Shown one piece after another: positions 1 through 5,408 of a stretch of 5,408 nt of DNA. The notes below the pieces were generated by a model. It did not search any database and had not been told where the DNA came from. It saw nothing but the letters and a program-made list of their open reading frames with translations. Positions within the stretch are counted from its first letter, which is position 1; each line of letters opens with the position of its first letter. The DNA is from JBAUHN01 sp049680295. GTDB taxonomy: Bacteria > Pseudomonadota > Alphaproteobacteria > Rhodobacterales > Rhodobacteraceae. The DNA lies in NCBI GenBank assembly GCA_049680295.1, contig JBAUHN010000058.1, forward strand, positions 1-5,408, written 5' to 3'. The position numbers and the translations under genes were made by a program.

Positions 1-1
1 C

Positions 2-139
2 TATGTCGCCCTGCAGCTTAACTCGCTCTGGCGCGCAGTGGCGGTCGCAGTGATTGCTGTGCTTGGAATGTTGCTGTTCTTGTCGGTTCTTTTGTCATTT
101 TTAGGGGTTCAGCCAGTGGGGATCGCCGCCAATGTATGA
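2..139 (+). CDS. C-terminal end of a membrane protein, possibly YIP1-like (partial)
   Basis: An open frame enters from the left edge and ends at TGA 137-139, giving 45 residues (YVALQLNSLWRA...GVQPVGIAANV). About residues 10-35 form one strongly hydrophobic stretch (AVAVAVIAVLGMLLFLSVLLSFLGV), which reads as a last transmembrane helix followed by a short tail. The stop overlaps the sufS start by 8 bases, so the two genes are almost certainly in one operon and translationally coupled. From memory of Rhodobacteraceae suf operons, a YIP1-family membrane protein often lies between sufD and sufS. That is the most likely identity, but the visible fragment is too short to prove it. No start or upstream signal is in the window. 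Confidence 0.6.
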   Translation, partial: YVALQLNSLWRAVAVAVIAVLGMLLFLSVLLSFLGVQPVGIAANV

Positions 140-1352
140 CCTAGAGAAAATCCGGTCAGAGTTTCCAATTCTATCGCGCGAAGTCAATGGTAAGCCTCTG
201 GTTTATCTGGACAATGGCGCATCCGCGCAGAAACCGCAGGTGGTGATAGATGCGATCACCAACGCCTATGCCAACGAATACGCCAACGTGCATCGGGGGC
301 TGCATTTCCTGTCCAACCTCGCGACCGAGAAATACGAATCCGTGCGCGGTGTCATCGCACGATTCCTGCATGTTAAAAATGAAAACGAGATTATCCTGAA
401 TTCCGGCACCACCGAAGGCATCAATATGGTGGCCTACAGTTGGGCGATGCCGCGTCTGCAGGCGGGCGATGAAATCGTGCTCAGCGTGATGGAACATCAT
501 GCCAATATCGTGCCCTGGCATTTTTTGCGCGAACGCCAGGGTGTGGTGCTGAAATGGGTCGATGTGGATGCCACAGGCGCGTTGGATGCGGGTGCGGTAA
601 TTGATGCGATCGGGCCCAAAACCAAACTGGTCGCCGTGTCGCATTTGTCCAATGTTCTGGGCACTAAGGTGGACGTGAAAGCAATCACTCAGGCCGCCCA
701 TGCCAAAGGCGTGGCCGTTTTGGTGGATGGCTCACAGGCCGCCGTTCACATGCCGGTTGATGTCGATGATATTGGCTGCGATTTCTATGCGATCACCGGG
801 CATAAGCTCTATGGCCCGTCAGGTTCTGGTGCGATTTTTGTCAAATCCGAACGTATGGCCGAGATGCGCCCGTTTCTGGGGGGCGGCGACATGATCCGCG
901 AGGTGCGCAAGGACGGTGTGACCTATAACGACCCGCCGATGATGTTCGAGGCCGGGACCCCCGGTATCGTCCAAACCATCGGTCTGGGCGTCGCATTGGA
1001 CTATATGATGGGTCTGGGTATGGATGCGATTGCCGCCCATGAAGACACGCTTCGGGATTACGCGCGCAAACGTCTGGACGGTCTGAACTGGTTGCAGGTG
1101 CAGGGCAACACGCCCGACAAGGCCGCGATTTTCAGTTTTACCATGAATGGCGCAGCCCATGCGCATGACATCTCGACCATTCTCGATAAAAAGGGCGTCG
1201 CAGTGCGGGCAGGGCAGCATTGTGTGGGGCCATTGATGGAACATATGGGCGTGAATGCAACTTGCCGCGCGTCCTTTGGTCTGTACAACACCACTGCCGA
1301 GGTTGACGTGCTGATCGACGCGCTGGAACTTTGCCACGACTTGTTGAATTGA
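132..1352 (+). CDS. sufS: SufS-type cysteine desulfurase
   Basis: This is a 406-residue, full-length group II (SufS/CsdA) cysteine desulfurase. It is a PLP-dependent aminotransferase class V enzyme that turns L-cysteine into L-alanine and passes the sulfur on as a persulfide for Fe-S cluster assembly in the cytoplasm. Visible marks are YLDNGASAQKP at 25-35, the HRG/HFLS segment at 54-61, NSGTTEGIN at 90-98, HHANIVPW at 122-129, the PLP pocket VDGSQA at 198-203, the Schiff-base lysine K225 in ITGHKLYGPSGSG, and the active-site cysteine C364 in RAGQHC. Q362 replaces the histidine more usual in RAGHHC, a conservative change. The ATG at 132 fits the family N-terminus (MYDLEKIRSEFPIL). It has only a weak G-rich ribosome site and overlaps the preceding gene by 8 bases, so coupled translation is likely. 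It seems to be the last gene of the suf operon here; no convincing terminator follows. Confidence 0.95.
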   Translation: MYDLEKIRSEFPILSREVNGKPLVYLDNGASAQKPQVVIDAITNAYANEYANVHRGLHFLSNLATEKYESVRGVIARFLHVKNENEIILNSGTTEGINMVAYSWAMPRLQAGDEIVLSVMEHHANIVPWHFLRERQGVVLKWVDVDATGALDAGAVIDAIGPKTKLVAVSHLSNVLGTKVDVKAITQAAHAKGVAVLVDGSQAAVHMPVDVDDIGCDFYAITGHKLYGPSGSGAIFVKSERMAEMRPFLGGGDMIREVRKDGVTYNDPPMMFEAGTPGIVQTIGLGVALDYMMGLGMDAIAAHEDTLRDYARKRLDGLNWLQVQGNTPDKAAIFSFTMNGAAHAHDISTILDKKGVAVRAGQHCVGPLMEHMGVNATCRASFGLYNTTAEVDVLIDALELCHDLLN

Positions 1353-1378
1353 ACCCTGGCCGGGGCGGTTTTGCCTGC

Positions 1379-1407
1379 TTGATCTTCGCTGGTTTGCGGC
1401 CTATACC
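1379..1407 (+). promoter_or_regulatory. Sigma70-like promoter of the tRNA-Arg gene
   Basis: A TTGATC box (1379-1384) and a TATACC box (1402-1407) are separated by exactly 17 bases. Each matches the housekeeping consensus at four of six positions. Transcription would start near 1413-1415, a few bases before the mature tRNA 5' end at 1419, as is normal for a bacterial tRNA gene. The placement makes the call better than the box scores alone. It has not been tested against a background model. Confidence 0.55.
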
Positions 1408-1418
1408 GCGCCTCAGTC

Positions 1419-1495
1419 GGACCCATAGCTCAGCTGGATAGAGCGCTGCCCTCCGAAGGCAGAGGTCGCAGGTTCGAATCCTGCTGGGTTCACCA
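1419..1495 (+). tRNA. tRNA-Arg, anticodon CCG
   Basis: A complete 77-base cloverleaf can be folded by hand. The acceptor stem GGACCCA pairs with TGGGTTC (one G-U pair at position 2). The D stem GCTC/GAGC encloses a nine-base loop containing GG. The anticodon stem CTGCC/GGCAG carries the loop CTCCGAA with anticodon CCG at 1453-1455, which reads the arginine codon CGG. A five-base variable loop follows. The T stem GCAGG/CCTGC has the loop TTCGAAT. The discriminator base is A (1492), and the CCA end is encoded at 1493-1495. It is followed by a short T-rich run (1497-1504) that could help termination. The gene faces the methyltransferase gene tail to tail. Confidence 0.97.
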
Positions 1496-1565
1496 CTTTT
1501 CTTGTCACAAATACTGCGCAAATCTAGGGTTGGCCGGCATCAGGTGATGGTCGCGAAGCGGGCTG

Positions 1566-2492
1566 TTACTCATCCAGCATGTCATAGTCGCGGTTTTTCG
1601 TCACAAGTAGCGTGACATTCGTCAGATAGGGGCCAAAGAATGCCGCCAGCCCCAGCAGAAATCCCGGCGCCTCTGGCGCGAAATAGCGGCTTGGCTTGCC
1701 CGCCATCCGGCGCAGTTTTTCGGTCAGGTATAGCCCGCTGTATTTGAACGTACTGTGCAATTGATGCTTTTTGGCCAGGCCCAGAAAGTAAGATTTGTTT
1801 TGAAAGTTGGTGTAGCGGATCAAGTAATCCGCGTGGCGCGCTGCATAACTTTGCGGTGTGACAGTTGCTGAGTCAGCTTTGTGTTCGCGGAAACGTCCAC
1901 GCCCCAGAACCGACCACCAATAGATCATCCGTCGCATGGTGTGATCCTGACGGCACTTATGGGCAAAAGGGACAAGGGTGTGCTGTTCAATCAATGTGTG
2001 TTTAGACGGGTAGACATGGACGCCGACCCCACCTGTTTGCGTCACCCTGTTGGTCTCTGCAAAGAACATGTCGTGGTCGCGCACATGCTCCAACACCTGA
2101 TTGGATACGGTAGCCGCGAAAAAGCCGTCGGAATAGGGCCACAGGTCTTTTTCGGAAATCAGCGCCAGCCTGCCAGACCAATCGACGGCCGGCTGGGCCT
2201 TAGTCAGGTGGTCAATGGTTTTAGCAAAATAACCATCTGCCTGAACCCCGTGATCACCGACATCAAAACCATAAAGATCAAATTCCACCCCCTTGAACAG
2301 CATCGGCAGCGCCTTGCCGAGGTATTCGATCAGTATGCCATCGCCACACCCGATATCTAGAATGTTCAGACTATCGCCGGGCTGCGGATCGATTCGGCGC
2401 AATTGGGTGGCCAGAACGGACAGAATTTGCAGATGGGTGCCGCTTAGCAGCTTCGGCATCTCATCATTTACGGGATCAAATTCTGCGACCAC
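1566..2492 (-). CDS. Class I SAM-dependent methyltransferase
   Basis: This 308-residue protein has a Rossmann-type methyltransferase core. Motif I is ILDIGCGDG (44-52), an acidic second strand ends in YGFDVGD (74-80), and the post-motif segment is VSNQVLEHV (129-137), as in the Methyltransf_11/23 families. It should transfer a methyl group from S-adenosylmethionine, but the substrate cannot be read from the sequence. The region after the core (about 160-275) is rich in aromatic and basic residues, and a hydrophobic stretch (277-298) could touch a membrane or lipid-linked substrate. The start is GTG at 2492: a TAA lies directly before it in frame, and an AAAGGA site sits nine bases upstream. 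ATG at residue 12 is a less likely alternative. It lies 136 bases after the glycosidase-like gene on the same strand, so it may be part of the polysaccharide cluster with its own promoter. A sugar, lipid or small-molecule methylase all remain possible. Confidence 0.87.
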   Translation of the reverse strand: MVAEFDPVNDEMPKLLSGTHLQILSVLATQLRRIDPQPGDSLNILDIGCGDGILIEYLGKALPMLFKGVEFDLYGFDVGDHGVQADGYFAKTIDHLTKAQPAVDWSGRLALISEKDLWPYSDGFFAATVSNQVLEHVRDHDMFFAETNRVTQTGGVGVHVYPSKHTLIEQHTLVPFAHKCRQDHTMRRMIYWWSVLGRGRFREHKADSATVTPQSYAARHADYLIRYTNFQNKSYFLGLAKKHQLHSTFKYSGLYLTEKLRRMAGKPSRYFAPEAPGFLLGLAAFFGPYLTNVTLLVTKNRDYDMLDE

Positions 2493-2501
2493 TTAACTAT
2501 A

Positions 2502-2507
2502 TCCTTT
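2502..2507 (-). promoter_or_regulatory. Ribosome binding site deciding the GTG start of the methyltransferase
   Basis: On the minus strand the bases read AAAGGA, with nine bases between them and the GTG at 2492-2490. Because a TAA codon (2495-2493) directly precedes the GTG in frame, no longer protein is possible. This site favours GTG over the internal ATG twelve codons in. Confidence 0.6.
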
Positions 2508-2522
2508 GGCAATTGCTTAGAT

Positions 2523-2537
2523 AAAAATCGAATTTTT
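2523..2537. repeat. A/T-only inverted repeat with three-base loop
   Basis: AAAAAT (2523-2528) and ATTTTT (2532-2537) are perfect inverted copies around CGA. The stem has no G-C pair, so it would be a poor terminator for either strand. It lies in the AT-rich leader of the methyltransferase gene, where it may simply mark promoter DNA. I could not place a convincing pair of -35/-10 boxes. Confidence 0.35.
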
Positions 2538-2540
2538 GGA

Positions 2541-2556
2541 AGATCGGAAAAGATCT
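2541..2556. repeat. Short inverted repeat AGATC-N6-GATCT
   Basis: AGATC (2541-2545) and GATCT (2552-2556) form a perfect five-base inverted repeat with a six-base spacer. It has the same arm and spacer lengths as the one at 2578-2593. It lies between that repeat and the methyltransferase start and may be part of the same control region, or chance in an AT-rich stretch. Confidence 0.3.
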
Positions 2557-2577
2557 GAACTTTCACGCAACTTAGCC

Positions 2578-2593
2578 ACTACTCAGGGGTAGT
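2578..2593. promoter_or_regulatory. Inverted repeat ACTAC-N6-GTAGT, possible operator
   Basis: ACTAC (2578-2582) and GTAGT (2589-2593) are perfect inverted arms around TCAGGG. The 16-base size and the CTAC/GTAG arms suit a dimeric helix-turn-helix regulator, for instance of the LuxR/FixJ type; that assignment is inference. It lies 85 bases upstream of the methyltransferase GTG and 35 bases after the stop of the glycosidase-like gene, in the only sizeable gap of the minus-strand cluster. There is no T-run after it, so it is unlikely to be a terminator. Confidence 0.4.
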
Positions 2594-2628
2594 TCCATGG
2601 GTTTTGCGTGGTGCATCTGGTCCACTTG

Positions 2629-3639
2629 CTAGCGCCCATATTTGCGGCCCAGGTCCAGAATCGTCTGCCAGGGGGCGGCGTCATTGCTGGGTAAAGCCGA
2701 CGGGCCCCACCAAATCACAAACTCGACACCTGCATCGCGCGCCTGCCGCAGCATCAGGGCCATCTCTTTTTTGTCGGGCGCTTTGATCGTTGCCAGCAAC
2801 TCGGCCGGAAAATTCGCCTCGCGGTAACTTTTTTCATAAAGGTCGGAATAGGCAAAACCCTGTAATACCATCAGCTTGCGCTTATTTGGAACCGCCTGAT
2901 TTAGCCAAGCCATATAGTCGCCGACAGCGCGATCAACGGCCACATCGACGCCACCACTGAAGGGCGTCGCGACCTTAGCCAGAAAGGCAGGAACCGGGTA
3001 GACGTCAAAGCCAACAACATCCGCATGCGCCGAATAGGCGATGACCTCTTCGAGGTAGCGCGCGATTTTGCTTTGGCTGCTGAAGGCGCGTTTGTCGGTA
3101 ATGATCGGCCCGTGCACCATCAAGACGGGCAGGGTCGGGTCGATTTTTTTGACCTGCGCGTAGAATTTGGCCACATCGTTGATCGAGCGACCCTGAAACG
3201 CAGCCTCATCATAGTTGGTAATCGCTGCGATCTGGTTGCGACCGGCGCAGGCGATGATCCTGTTCAGCGGATCGTTTGCAGATGTGGTGCGGCCGATGCG
3301 ACCGGGTTTGGGATAGACGTATTCGCCCGGAATGATCAGTTTCATTCCCGTGTTCCGAAGCGCCTGAAAGGCCGGATCATCGGCCGAACAGGGGGCGACA
3401 AAATCCGTTTCAAAGCCAAGCGATTTCGGCGCGGGCACCTCTTGGTACTGGAAGGTTGGAAAATAGCTGTTGATCCCATTGCCGCGCAGCGTCTCAAACA
3501 ACTGTTGAAACCCTTTGCCCTGAATGCTCGCGACCGGCGATCCCGCGACGCCCAGCTGCTGTGCGGTCGTTTGGGTGCTGACCGATGTCAAAATCAGGCA
3601 AAGACATATGAACAACGGTCGCAGGCACGCAGATTTCAT
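2629..3639 (-). CDS. Secreted protein resembling a TIM-barrel glycoside hydrolase, family unknown
   Basis: The protein has 336 residues. Its N-terminus is a signal peptide: basic MKSACLR, a hydrophobic core at 9-20, and likely cleavage after TTA (residue 26). The mature part has exactly two cysteines (C84, C131), which could form a disulfide in the periplasm. Several segments look like barrel strands: NGINSYFP (54-61), MKLIIPGEY (99-107), IAAITNYDEA (137-146), LPVLMVHGP (170-178), DVVGFDVYPVP (207-217), RKLMVLQGF (254-262) and VEFVIWWGP (305-313). The NYDEA segment recalls the NEP-type acid/base strand of clan A glycosidases, making E145 a candidate. The expected second glutamate near strand 7 is not obvious (Q260 is there instead). 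I do not recognise the exact family and infer only a carbohydrate-related role. The start ATG overlaps the deacetylase stop (ATGA) and has a good AAGGTG site, so both are made together. It may trim, release or bind the exported polymer. Confidence 0.72.
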   Translation of the reverse strand: MKSACLRPLFICLCLILTSVSTQTTAQQLGVAGSPVASIQGKGFQQLFETLRGNGINSYFPTFQYQEVPAPKSLGFETDFVAPCSADDPAFQALRNTGMKLIIPGEYVYPKPGRIGRTTSANDPLNRIIACAGRNQIAAITNYDEAAFQGRSINDVAKFYAQVKKIDPTLPVLMVHGPIITDKRAFSSQSKIARYLEEVIAYSAHADVVGFDVYPVPAFLAKVATPFSGGVDVAVDRAVGDYMAWLNQAVPNKRKLMVLQGFAYSDLYEKSYREANFPAELLATIKAPDKKEMALMLRQARDAGVEFVIWWGPSALPSNDAAPWQTILDLGRKYGR

Positions 3640-4553
3640 GAGGACACCTTTTTTTCTGTTGGCAGGTTATGCGCGAATGCGGGGCCAAAGACATCCTGCA
3701 TCCGGCCCCATTGGAAATCGGACAACAGCTGCGCAATCTTGCCTTTCATGCGCGCCAAATGAACCCTGTGGCGAAAATTGGTTGCAATCGGCACACGCGC
3801 CTTTGGCTGTTCAGGGTCAATTTCCCACGGGTGGAAATAGAAATTGGCGGGGCGCGGTGTTGCGAGCTGTGCGCGGCGCAAGGCATGGCGAAACATCGCA
3901 TAGGGCGCCAGACGAAAATACCCGCCGCCCGTTGGTACGGCGCGGGTCAGCATCGGCACCGTCGAAATGGGACATTCCACAAGACACCCCTTTCCGGGCA
4001 GAAAGGGATCAAAAGGGGTCTGTTGTTCCGATCCTGTGAACTTCCCCGCACTCACAGATGAGCTATAGGTGTAACCCGCGTCCTCCAGCACATCAAAAGC
4101 CCACCAATTGCGTCGGTCTATCGAAAAGGACGCGGCGCGGTATCCGTTGACGGCAACGCCGCTTGCGTCTTGCAGCGCGTCCTTGGCTGCCACAACATCG
4201 GCTTTGAAGGCGGCTGGGTCCTGTTCGCTGGCGCGATAATGTTCCAGCCCGTGGCTGGCCAATTCATGCCCGCGTCTGACGATGTCTTGTATTAACGCCG
4301 GAAATTCACGCGCAACCGTGCCGAGTGTGAAAAACGTGGCCTTGGTATCCTGGGCGTCGAACAGGTCCAGCAATTCTTTGGTTTTGTCTTCGACGCGGCG
4401 TTCAAGGGCAGGCCAGGTGTCGCGGGTAAAGTGGCTCTCCAAAGCGTGCGCGTGATAATAGTCTTCCACGTCAACGGTCATGGCGTTCAGGATACCGCCG
4501 CCCGGCGCGCGGGCCAATGGCGCCTTGGCCAATTCAAAAGGCCCGGTCTTCAT
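3636..4553 (-). CDS. Polysaccharide deacetylase, PEP-CTERM-locus type (NodB fold plus DUF3473-like C-terminus)
   Basis: This 305-residue protein has the carbohydrate esterase 4 (NodB) motifs in order. NAMTVDVEDYYH (23-34) carries the catalytic and metal-binding acids (D28 and E30/D31). ATFFTLG is at 72-78. GHELASHGLEH (95-105) has metal ligands H101 and H105, GYRAASFSI (137-145) has R139, and FYFHPWEID (238-246) has H241. The segment GGGYFRLAPY (209-218), the HPWEID block and the RHRVHLARM tail (261-269) are typical of the subfamily found beside exosortase/PEP-CTERM polysaccharide genes. It should remove N- or O-acetyl groups from a glycan. There is no signal peptide, so it probably acts in the cytoplasm on precursors. 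A141 stands where GYRAPSFSI usually has proline. The ATG overlaps the upstream stop (ATGA) and has only a weak GGA site, so translation is likely coupled. A later start at M25 would cut into the first motif. Confidence 0.92.
   Translation of the reverse strand: MKTGPFELAKAPLARAPGGGILNAMTVDVEDYYHAHALESHFTRDTWPALERRVEDKTKELLDLFDAQDTKATFFTLGTVAREFPALIQDIVRRGHELASHGLEHYRASEQDPAAFKADVVAAKDALQDASGVAVNGYRAASFSIDRRNWWAFDVLEDAGYTYSSSVSAGKFTGSEQQTPFDPFLPGKGCLVECPISTVPMLTRAVPTGGGYFRLAPYAMFRHALRRAQLATPRPANFYFHPWEIDPEQPKARVPIATNFRHRVHLARMKGKIAQLLSDFQWGRMQDVFGPAFAHNLPTEKKVSS
3645..3650 (-). promoter_or_regulatory. Ribosome binding site of the glycosidase-like gene, inside the deacetylase gene
   Basis: On the minus strand AAGGTG lies five bases before the ATG at 3639-3637. 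It is embedded in the last codons of the deacetylase gene (K-V-S-S-stop). Together with the ATGA overlap this supports direct re-initiation and fixes the start of the secreted protein. Confidence 0.65.
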
Positions 4554-5408
4554 TTGTCCGGCAATGCAGGCTTTGATGCGTCATTGTTCAAAATGACAAA
4601 CAGCGTGTCGCCGGGGTTCAGGGCGCTGCCGTAGGTCACGTCGCCCGCCAGTTTTTCGCCGTCGCGGTAAAGCTCAAGCCGGTAAGACGGCGCGCCGCTT
4701 TGGGGGTCCGGTTGCCCGGCGCGGGCCGCATTCAGCAATACCTGATCTTCGCGGGTGCGGGCGGATAACCGGCGAAGGCTGTCTTCGGAGGTTTGAATAG
4801 CCTCATTGATCTCGACCTCGCGATTGACGATCAGGTCGGTGATCTGCCGCTCAACCGTGGTGTAATTCACCTGCGATTGACGCTGCAGAGTGCTGATCTG
4901 AAGACTTTGAGCCCGCACATTTTGTTCATCTCGAATGCTTTGAGAAATCCATGCATCGGAAACCAATCCGCTTTCCTTGGCTTTCAGCCATTTGGTCAGT
5001 TCGGCCTGCGTGATCGACAACACTTCGCCCTGCAACTCGATTTGCGATTGGTAGCTATCTATCTCATCTGCCCGCGCGGCAAGGGTTGATTCCAGTTTGA
5101 CCAGACGGGTGCGAAATGCTTTTTGCCGGGATGCGAAAAGGGTTTTGGCGCGCGCAATGACCTCGGCGTGACCGGTGACATTTTTTTCATCATCATCGGC
5201 AACATAGTCAAAGCTTTGTGCCATCTCTTGTTCAGCCTTTAGCCGCGCCAGATTGACCGTGATCGAAAACATCTCAATCTGACTATCAACAATCGATTTT
5301 TGCGCCTGATTGACCGCCATGGCCCGGCTCAGCGCATCTGAATCCGTTTGCCGCCCAAATCCACCGGCAATGGCCACCGCCTTCATCACATTCAGGTCGG
5401 GCGTGAAG
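4550..5408 (-). CDS. ExoF/Wza-like polysaccharide export protein (partial, N-terminus outside window)
   Basis: The frame runs off the right edge; 285 residues are visible before TGA. It starts with ...FTPDLNVMKAVAIAGGFG, which matches the end of an SLBB (soluble ligand-binding beta-grasp) domain. A long helical, charged and glutamine-rich region with heptad-like spacing follows (about residues 20-230 of the visible part), probably a periplasmic coiled coil. Near the end, YRLELYRDGE...LNPGDTLFVILN looks like a second SLBB motif with its PGD turn. This order (SLBB, coiled coil, SLBB) is that of ExoF-type export proteins, which work with a Wzc/ExoP-like chain-length protein to move polysaccharide across the periplasm and outer membrane. 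The Poly_export domain and signal peptide should lie beyond 5408. The GTG at 5389 is not the real start, since the SLBB motif continues in frame upstream of it. The stop overlaps the deacetylase start by four bases. Confidence 0.85.
   Translation of the reverse strand, partial: FTPDLNVMKAVAIAGGFGRQTDSDALSRAMAVNQAQKSIVDSQIEMFSITVNLARLKAEQEMAQSFDYVADDDEKNVTGHAEVIARAKTLFASRQKAFRTRLVKLESTLAARADEIDSYQSQIELQGEVLSITQAELTKWLKAKESGLVSDAWISQSIRDEQNVRAQSLQISTLQRQSQVNYTTVERQITDLIVNREVEINEAIQTSEDSLRRLSARTREDQVLLNAARAGQPDPQSGAPSYRLELYRDGEKLAGDVTYGSALNPGDTLFVILNNDASKPALPDK

Noticed and set aside
171..701. A 176-residue minus-strand open frame inside sufS
   Set aside because: It lies wholly opposite a strongly conserved gene and its translation shows no domain or plausible start context.
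1354..1375. Possible terminator after sufS (short GC pairs followed by TTTT)
   Set aside because: Only three-base stems can be formed (CCC with GGG, or GGC with GCC), and the T-run lies inside one of the alternatives. Too weak to call.
1538..1549. CATC-AGGT-GATG dyad between the tRNA and the methyltransferase stop, as a bidirectional terminator
   Set aside because: The stem is four base pairs with no extension and no adjacent T-run on either side.
1881..2360. A 159-residue plus-strand open frame inside the methyltransferase gene
   Set aside because: The opposite strand carries the SAM-binding motifs in order; this frame has no family features.
3025..3762. A 245-residue plus-strand open frame opposite the secreted protein and the deacetylase end
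   Set aside because: It is antisense to two genes with clear domains, signal peptide and ribosome site, has no recognisable motif, and crosses their junction. It is a shadow of codon bias.
5384..5389. GTG or ATG near 5389-5384 as the true start of the export protein gene
   Set aside because: The frame stays open to the window edge and the residues before it (TPDLN) continue the SLBB motif, so the start lies outside.

Overview
The window looks like the chromosome of an alphaproteobacterium, most likely a marine Rhodobacteraceae (Roseobacter-type) member. This rests on moderate-to-high GC by eye, the family character of the proteins, and a suf operon end in which a small membrane-protein gene runs into sufS. 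No marker gene fixes the genus, so this is inference.

Left part, plus strand (1-1495): the last 45 codons of a membrane protein (possibly YIP1-like) overlap by 8 bases the start of an intact SufS-type cysteine desulfurase gene. About 67 bases further on lies a complete tRNA-Arg(CCG) gene with an encoded CCA end and a good sigma70-like promoter of its own.

Right part, minus strand (1566-5408): a surface or extracellular polysaccharide locus, read from right to left. It starts with a partial ExoF/Wza-like export protein whose N-terminus lies outside the window. Next come a NodB-fold polysaccharide deacetylase of the type known from PEP-CTERM/exosortase loci, and a secreted protein that resembles a TIM-barrel glycoside hydrolase but belongs to no family I can name. 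These three genes are joined by two 4-base ATGA stop/start overlaps, so they form one translationally coupled unit. After a 136-base gap comes a class I SAM-dependent methyltransferase with a GTG start. That gap is AT-rich and holds three short inverted repeats, the most striking being a 16-base perfect one (ACTAC-N6-GTAGT).

Taken together, the minus-strand genes suggest a polymer that is deacetylated in the cytoplasm and exported through an ExoF-like protein, with a periplasmic or secreted glycosidase-like protein acting on it. The methyltransferase may modify a sugar or lipid precursor. The least described part is the secreted barrel protein and its fixed coupling to the deacetylase. No mobile element, CRISPR array or phage gene is visible.
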